Assembly: GCA_028015205.1 (NCBI GenBank)
Contig: CM051514.1
Span: forward strand, 44,036,150 to 44,100,149
Direction: 5' to 3'
From: Mytilisepta virgata
Taxonomy: Eukaryota; Mollusca; Bivalvia; Mytilida; Mytilidae
DNA: 64,000 nucleotides
Positions 57,401 to 64,000 of the stretch are shown one piece after another. The notes under the pieces were generated by a model that made no database searches, was not told the DNA's origin, and was given only the letters and a program-made list of their open reading frames with translations. The position numbers and the translations under genes were made by a program. Numbering within the stretch: position 1 is the first letter of the stretch; every line of letters begins with the position of its first letter.

Positions 57401-60400
57401 ATAAAATCAACAGCACTGGACAAACACTGCTTTATAAAATCAACAGCACTGGACAAACACTGCTTTATAAAATCAACAGCACTGGACAAACACTGCTTTA
57501 TAAAATCAACATCACTGGACAAACACTGCTTTATAAAATCAACATCACTGGACAAACACTGCTTTATAAAATCAACATCACTGGACAAACACTGCTTTAT
57601 AAAATCAACATCACTGGACAAACACTGCTTTATAAAATCAACAGCACTGGACAAACACTGCTTTATAAAATCAACAGCACTGGACAAACACTGCTTTATA
57701 AAATCAACAGCACTGGACAAACACTGCTTTATAAAATCAACAGCACTGGACAAACACTGCTTTATAAAATCAACAGCACTGGACAAACACTGCTTTATAA
57801 AATCAACAGCACTGGACAAACACTGCTTTATAAAATCAACAGCACTGGACAAACACTGCTTTATAAAATCAACAGCACTGGACAAACACTGCTTTATAAA
57901 ATCAACAGCACTGGACAAACACTGCTTTATAAAATCAACAGCACTGGACAAACACTGCTTTATAAAATCAACAGCACTGGACAAACACTGCTTTATAAAA
58001 TCAACAGCACTGGACAAACACTGCTTTATAAAATCAACAGCACTGGACAAACACTGCTTTATAAAATCAACAGCACTGGACAAACACTGCTTTATAAAAT
58101 CAACAGCACTGGACAAACACTGCTTTATAAAATCAACATCACTGGACAAACACTGCTTTATAAAATCAACATCACTGGACAAACACTGCTTTATAAAATC
58201 AACATCACTGGACAAACACTGCTTTATAAAATCAACATCACTGGACAAACACTGCTTTATAAAATCAACATCACTGGACAAACACTGCTTTATAAAATCA
58301 ACATCACTGGACATACACTGCTTTATAAAATCAACATCACTGGACAAACACTGCTTTATAAAATCAACATCACTGGACAAACACTGCTTTGTAAAATCAA
58401 CATCACTGGACAAACACTGCTTTGTAAAATCAACATCACTGGACAAACACTGCTTTGTAAAATCAACAGCACTGGACAAACACTGCTTTGTAAAATCAAC
58501 AGCACTGGACAAACACTGCTATATAAAATCAACAGCACTGGACAAACACTGCTTTATAAAATCAACAGCACTGGACAAACACTGCTTTATAAAATCAACA
58601 TCACTGGACAAACACTGCTTTATAAAATCAACATCACTGGACAAACACTGCTTTATAAAATCAACATTACTGGACAAACACTGCTTTATAAAATCAACAT
58701 CACTGGACAAACACTGCTTTATAAAATCAACAGCACTGGACAAACACTGCTTTATAAAATCAACAGCACTGGACAAACACTGCTTTATAAAATCAACATC
58801 ACTGGACAAACACTGCTTTATAAAATCAACATCACTGGACAAACACTGCTTTATAAAATCAACATCACTGGACAAACACTGCTTTATAAAATCAACAGCA
58901 CTGGACAAACACTGCTTTATAAAATCAACAGCACTGGACAAACACTGCTTTATAAAATCAACAGCACTGGACAAACACTGCTTTATAAAATCAACAGCAC
59001 TGGACAAACACTGCTTTATAAAATCAACAGCACTGGACAAACACTGCTTTATAAAATCAACAGCACTGGACAAACACTGCTTTATAAAATCAACAGCACT
59101 GGACAAACACTGCTTTATAAAATCAACATTACTGGACAAACACTGCTTTATAAAATCAACAGCACTGGACAAACACTGCTATATAAAATCAACAGCACTG
59201 GACAAACACTGCTTTATAAAATCAACAGCACTGGACAAACACTGCTTTATAAAATCAACAGCACTGGACAAACACTGCTTTATAAAATCAACATTACTGG
59301 ACAAACACTGCTTTATAAAATCAACATTACTGGACAAACACTGCTTTATAAAATCAACATCACTGGACAAACACTGCTTTATAAAATCAACATCACTGGA
59401 CAAACACTGCTTTATAAAATCAACATCACTGGACAAACACTGCTTTATAAAATCAACAGCACTGGACAAACACTGCTTTATAAAATCAACAGCACTGGAC
59501 AAACACTGCTTTATAAAATCAACATCACTGGACAAACACTGCTTTATAAAATCAACATCACTGGACAAACACTGCTTTATAAAATCAACATCACTGGACA
59601 AACACTGCTTTATAAAATCAACAGCACTGGACAAACACTGCTTTATAAAATCAACAGCACTGGACAAACACTGCTTTATAAAATCAACAGCACTGGACAA
59701 ACACTGCTTTATAAAATCAACATCACTGGACAAACACTGCTTTATAAAATCAACAGCACTGGACAAACACTGCTTTATAAAATCAACAGCACTGGACAAA
59801 CACTGCTTTATAAAATCAACATCACTGGACAAACACTGCTTTATAAAATCAACATCACTGGACAAACACTGCTTTATAAAATCAACATCACTGGACAAAC
59901 ACTGCTTTATAAAATCAACATCACTGGACAAACACTGCTTTATAAAATCAATAGCACTGGACAAAACATTCATATCTGGATTTAGAATAATTCGTAATTT
60001 ATCTAGAGAGCCAAGCTGGTTATGATTAGGGAGCACATTTATAATATCATTTTGAAACTTTTTTCTTATTTCCTTATTGATTTTGCTATTTAAGCAAAAA
60101 TGATATTCGTCATCAAGAAAATTACAAATTTTGCATGTTCTTTGTTTTTATAGCGTCCCAGCGTCCTTGTGATCACTGATACAATTTTGTTTAATAATCT
60201 ACGGCTGTTAAAGTAATAGTCTGCTGGAACTAAATCTGCTTTTTCAATTTACTGTATAAGTATAATTTTGAACTATTGTCAAATTTGTTTATTTTCTCTA
60301 GAAAGAGTTCATCATAAAAGCCTTTAATGGCTTATGCTCTTATTTTTCACTTTATTCTTTACTTCTTGATAAGTTATGTCAGTATTTTCAAGATCATTTT

Positions 60401-60404
60401 TATA
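54460..60404 (-). pseudogene. Degenerate LINE ORF2 3' part containing a giant in-frame minisatellite
   Basis: Reading on the minus strand from 60404: ELFLEKINKFDNSSKLYLYS, then ...RRLLNKIVSVITRTLGRYKN, a frameshift near 60160, then RTCKICNFLDDEYHFCLN (zinc-knuckle-like C-x2-C...H-x2-C), KEIRKKFQNDIINVLPNHNQ, and ILNPDMNVLSSAIDFIKQ. The frame then enters the 33-bp array and leaves it as AVDFIKHSFELRK with TGA at 54634-54636. About 170 bp of 3'UTR follows with AATAAA near 54462-54472. Without the array this would be an ordinary LINE C-terminus, comparable to 40110-40609. The upstream end stops at a TTAA element. It is not functional: a frameshift, and two stops inside the array. Confidence 0.8.
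54657..59964 (-). repeat. 33-bp minisatellite, ~160 copies, derived from LINE codons
   Basis: Unit on the plus strand: CTGCTTTATAAAATCAACAG plus CACTGGACAAACA (33 bp), translated on the minus strand as CLSSAVDFIKQ. Copies are almost identical. Most variation is at one codon, GCT/GAT/AAT (A, D or N), in blocks of like units, the mark of segmental amplification. Rare TTGTAAAA variants cluster at about 58390-58500. Two units carry CTATATAAAA, giving TAG stops at 58519-58521 and 59179-59181. The plus strand is also open in one frame (LLYKINSTGQT), so the long open frame reflects the 3n unit and not coding selection. Confidence 0.95.
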
Positions 60405-61489
60405 TTAAGAGGCAATGCCAGTAAAAACCAGGCAGAAATGGGGAAATTTGTTCACCAAAGATTTTCAAATAAATGGTGTTTTGCATTCCTCTCACTTTGT
60501 TTTGATAGAATATGACACTAGAAACCTTTACTTTTACTTTATTTTTCTCATAGACACAATAAATTGATTGTCATTTTTATGACCATTTTGGTTGCTTATA
60601 TAGGGAATTATATTGTTTCAATGCTCAACAAGAACAGACAGTTGGACAATAAATCACATGTTATGTAAAAGTCCACAATAAAGATATAAGAAAATAACAA
60701 TAAAATCATTGGTATCTGTTTACATTATTTTGCAAACAGTTGTGGAATGTTCAAGGAAATGGTGGTTTTGTTGTACTTTTTGGTTTTCGGACATACTAAT
60801 TTGCTCTTCTTGTTGAAGGCACAAATATTTTTAGAAGCTACAACATGTTGTTTACATGCATATTTATACATGTTTACCCTTTTATACACATTTTTGACAG
60901 ATTTTTATATGTAAATACCATGGTATGATATTTTGAAATGCCTTTTTGCTCAACTGGACACCTTGTTTCTTCGCCGGAACAGTGCAACCAAGATCATTAT
61001 GATTTGCTAGTGTTAGTACAGTCTCATTTATATAAACACAAAATAACAGAAGACAATAGAATCTGATATAAGATTGATCGCCATTAGGGCAGGAATTTTA
61101 GATTTTCAATGGCAATATCTTACTGTTTGAAATCCTAAAACTATGAAAAGGAACTTTAAACAGTGGTAGCCCACCATATGAAACTGAGTATGAAGAAAAA
61201 TTTACCCAATCTGACACTAAAGGGAGATAATTAAACTTTTTATTTTGAAGCAGAAAAAAGGAGTTCTTAATGAGGTCCCTCATTGTTCTTGTTTATTCAG
61301 TTCCTGAATAATAAGAATTTTTTTTTGAAATCCAACATTTCAACACATGACTGAGAAGAATCTAATTGGCTTAATGATGTTATTTGCTTCAATGTTCAGA
61401 GGTTAAACTTGAAAAAAAAAATTAAAAAGTAGTTGTTGATGTTTTTATGCATACCATTCAAGCCTACAACTGTGTCCAAGGTCAGCAGA

Positions 61490-62560
61490 CCGGTCTTATA
61501 CAGGTATGGATCTACCAAAAACTATCTATAGACCAAAAATGCTGGGTCTACATACATTTATAACATTTGTTGAGAAATGGACTTATTTGTAAAAATGGGA
61601 TCAAAGTCACTAAAACCTTAAATTGTAGTCAAGGTAAGGTGTCAGGAAGTTGCCAAGAAGTTATTACAGACCATATACAGTGGATATAGGCCTTATAGCT
61701 ACAGAGAAATTAACTTTATCATAAAAATGTGTGAAGAGGACAAATATACCTAAGGAGCAAACCAAAAAAACACAATCCATTAGTAGACAAACCTGGAAAC
61801 ACATATGAACAACCACAAGCACTGAAAACTAAGACAATGAACAGCACAAACTCCTATAAAAACCAGGAGTGAACTCAGGGGCTCCGGATGGGTAAGCAGT
61901 TCCTGCTCCATATACGGCAGCCGTCGTGAAGTTCAACAAAGTAAATCCGGTGGTAGTCACAAATCGGTGGAGCTACATGTAATGTAACGACAGTGGGAAC
62001 AGTTCCAACATCATCTTAGATATTTGAACACTGTAACGGGCAATCAATTCGTGATGATGACTGTAAAATTTGCTAAGTAATGACATCAACTTATCCCTGA
62101 TAAAACTCTATTAAACCCTGTGAAATTCAGGCATAGGTCTCAGACAGCCGTGTACCCACCAAAGACTATCTATAGACCAAATATGGTGTGCTTAGGTATT
62201 ACAGTTGCTAAGAAATGGACTTAACCACGAAAATGCGACGCAGGTCATTCTACCATGAAATTGAGGTCAAGTATGAAAAGGCAGGTGTCAGACTTGACAT
62301 TTACCAATCAAGAACTATCTACTGACAAATATTGTGGGTCACGGTATTATAGTTGCTGAGAAATAGACTTAACCACGAAAATGTGACAAAGGCACCCAGG
62401 CATGAAATTGAGGTCAAGGTCCCAAGCCAGCTGTCAGACCGGCATGTATCCACTAAGAACTAAGAACTATCTATAGACCAAATATGGTTGGCCTGAGTAT
62501 TACAGTTGCTGAGATATGGATTTAACCAAAAAACTTGGGATGTAGATTTTACATTTATGT
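61490..62560 (+). repeat. ~150-170-bp tandem units inside the TTAA element
   Basis: Three to five diverged units share GAACTATCTA, AGACCAAATATGG, ATTACAGTTGCTGAGA, ATGGACTTAACCACGAAAAT and GAAATTGAGGTCAAG. The array is interrupted at about 61760-61990 by the dispersed repeat also found at 43610-43800. Confidence 0.75.
61795..61990 (+). repeat. Dispersed repeat, copy 2
   Basis: Partner of 43610-43800: AAACCAGGAGTGAACTCAGG and GGGTAAGCAGTTCCT. It is inserted within the satellite of the TTAA element. Confidence 0.7.
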
Positions 62561-62719
62561 TTATGAAGTCAGTGAACCGTGAAAACGAGATCCAGGTCAC
62601 AAGACAAGTATACTGCGTCAAATGTTATACGATAAGGTATCTGAGGACTATCTTATTGTAGGTATTATTTATCAAAAAAAAATGCAATCTCACCCCCCCC
62701 CCCCCCCAACAAAAAAGCC

Positions 62720-63215
62720 ATCATTATTTATGAAAAATTATATTTTTCAATGATATACTTTGAAACAGTTGATTTCCAACATATCTTGTAATCTATATAA
62801 ATGTCATCATCCAAATATAGAAATGAGAGCAATTTTCCAGTTTTCAGCAATTTTATCTGAAAAAACTATGATTTTCCCCCAAAAATAACATAACATATGT
62901 TTTTTAATTTTATTTTTTAAAACCACTTATTTTCAACATATTTGGTAATCTAGTAATGGTGTCATCGAATACAAATCGCAGCTAAAACTATTTTCCAGTT
63001 TTCAGTGATTTTTCAATAAAAATGAAATTTTCCTAAAAAAACCCAATCATAATTTATGAAAAATTATATTTTTCAATAAAATAATTTGAAACAGTTTATT
63101 TCCAACATATCTTGTAATCTAGTTTATGTGTCAGCGTCCAAATAGTGAAAATAGGACAATTTTCCAGTTTTCAGCAATTTTCTTTAAAAAACCAACATTT
63201 TAACCCAAAATTACC
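62720..63215 (+). repeat. ~165-170-bp tandem repeat, 3 diverged units
   Basis: Each unit contains AAAAATTATATTTTTCAAT, CCAACATATCTTGTAATCT and TTTTCCAGTTTTCAGCAATTT or variants. It follows a C-run at 62692-62707 and lies near the right end of the TTAA element. Confidence 0.8.
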
Positions 63216-63757
63216 ACTCTTTTACAAGTCTTGGTAGACTTTCAGAATTCATTTTTAATTGTTTATCTATGCCAAATACAGGTGAAAAAACATTCTGTTG
63301 CAAATATTGCAGTCTTTTTCATAGATTTACTAGACTATCTGTAAAAACCATGTTTATTCATTATTGTTGCCATTTTCACAATTATTTGACTTTATCTGCT
63401 TAGTTTACAGATAGATGGGTAGAGATACCAGCAATTTTATTTTTGTTAGTTGAAGGGTTCAATATTGGTCTAAACTTCCATTTAGATAGATGGGTCCAAA
63501 CTGTTGTTCTCCGTTTGCTATGCATAATTGAAAATTACTGAAAAACACGTTTTTCCCCTATCATTTCATTGAAAATCCACCGATTGAGCCCAAATATTGA
63601 ATTTCATCATTAAAAAGGTGGTAATGATAAAAAATTACATAAAAACTATATTTTCTCAGTCAGTATGTTAGTCTGGGCTGGAAAAAAATAAATTGCACAA
63701 ATTTTATTTTTTTTCGTTGAACACTTCTGCCTGGTGCTTACTGGCATTGCCTCTTAA

Positions 63758-64000
63758 TTAATTTCATTTATAATACAAACTACATAAAGTAGTTCTTAAA
63801 GTATCCTGACTTACTTTTATTTCAACCATACACCAAATCAAAGGGCCTATGCAAAATGTTCAGTTAAGCCTCTTATTCAAAAATAAGTTAATACATGTCC
63901 AACCGGATTTGTCCGGGATATTAAACAACTTCCACTTGGGGTCAAGTGGCGTTAGAATTAAAGGTCACAATAAAGAGCTGAGGGAAAGGATAATTTTCAA
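63758..64000. other. Flank right of the TTAA element, unassigned
   Basis: This should continue the LINE split at 60405 if the element inserted there, but no clear LINE reading frame could be recognised on the minus strand. No other feature was seen. Confidence 0.4.

Larger units (their letters stand above)
60409..63753. mobile_element. 3345-bp non-autonomous TTAA element
   Basis: Ends GAGGCAATGCCAGTAA with inverted similarity for 29 bp (two mismatches, including CCAGGCAGAA). TTAA is present at both borders (60405-60408 and 63754-63757), as for piggyBac- or Kolobok-type insertion. No transposase ORF lies inside; the content is internal satellites and a dispersed repeat. The left border coincides with the upstream limit of the recognisable LINE coding at 60404, so it probably inserted into that LINE. 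Confidence 0.8.

Noticed and set aside
54634..58512. 1292-codon open frame as a real repetitive protein gene
   Set aside because: The frame exists because the 33-bp unit is divisible by three; the opposite strand is also open. The two neighbouring open stretches (58519-59172, 59179-60036) are the same array cut by stops, and the flanks are LINE remnants.

Overview
The window looks like nuclear DNA of a marine bivalve, most likely a mussel (Mytilus-like). This rests on AT-rich sequence, GT-AG introns, an extracellular-receptor gene built from phase-1 modules (SUEL-lectin, CUB), and dispersed repeats that I recognise from mollusc genomes. No rRNA, intact tRNA, CRISPR or bacterial gene organisation was seen.

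Left third (4.7-18.6 kb). The main find is an apparently complete DNA transposon of about 13.8 kb (4741-18582). It has CACTG-type inverted ends, subterminal arrays of a short AGTCA/TGACT palindrome, and a likely 2-bp CA target duplication inside a GTGAAA-type minisatellite that resumes on the other side. All its genes lie on the minus strand: a small Lys/Arg-rich protein (15396-15851), a zinc-finger transposase-like protein (11810-14272), and an intact seven-exon accessory gene of the 'SAMD3-like' kind (5769-11410, 593 aa). This fits a CACTA/EnSpm-type element with a transposase and a candidate helper protein. A 269-bp MITE and a ~1.1-kb higher-order minisatellite lie inside it.

Middle (18.6-35 kb). 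This part has few genes. It holds an old segmental duplication (sequence flanking the transposon is collinear with 28.16-31.33 kb), a 5'-truncated LINE (25.7-27.0 kb), a CG-rich 819-bp element with TTA target duplications (31990-32808) and a 392-bp MITE (34459-34850).

Receptor gene (35.37-50.09 kb, plus strand). Seven exons with consistent phases encode two SUEL-type lectin-like domains, a CUB domain, an extracellular stalk, one transmembrane helix and a ~320-residue Tyr/Pro-rich cytoplasmic tail. The signal-peptide exon was not found. The stalk exon is squeezed between two TE insertions, one just upstream of its splice acceptor and one at its donor. A mutated copy of part of the tail exon lies in the last intron.

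Right end (50.5-64 kb). Here are mollusc repeats, a plus-strand LINE 3' end, and a minus-strand LINE ORF2 tail in which one 33-bp (11-codon) piece near the C-terminus has expanded to about 160 in-frame copies (54.66-59.96 kb). The upstream side of that LINE meets a 3345-bp TTAA-flanked element (60409-63753) that carries its own internal satellites.
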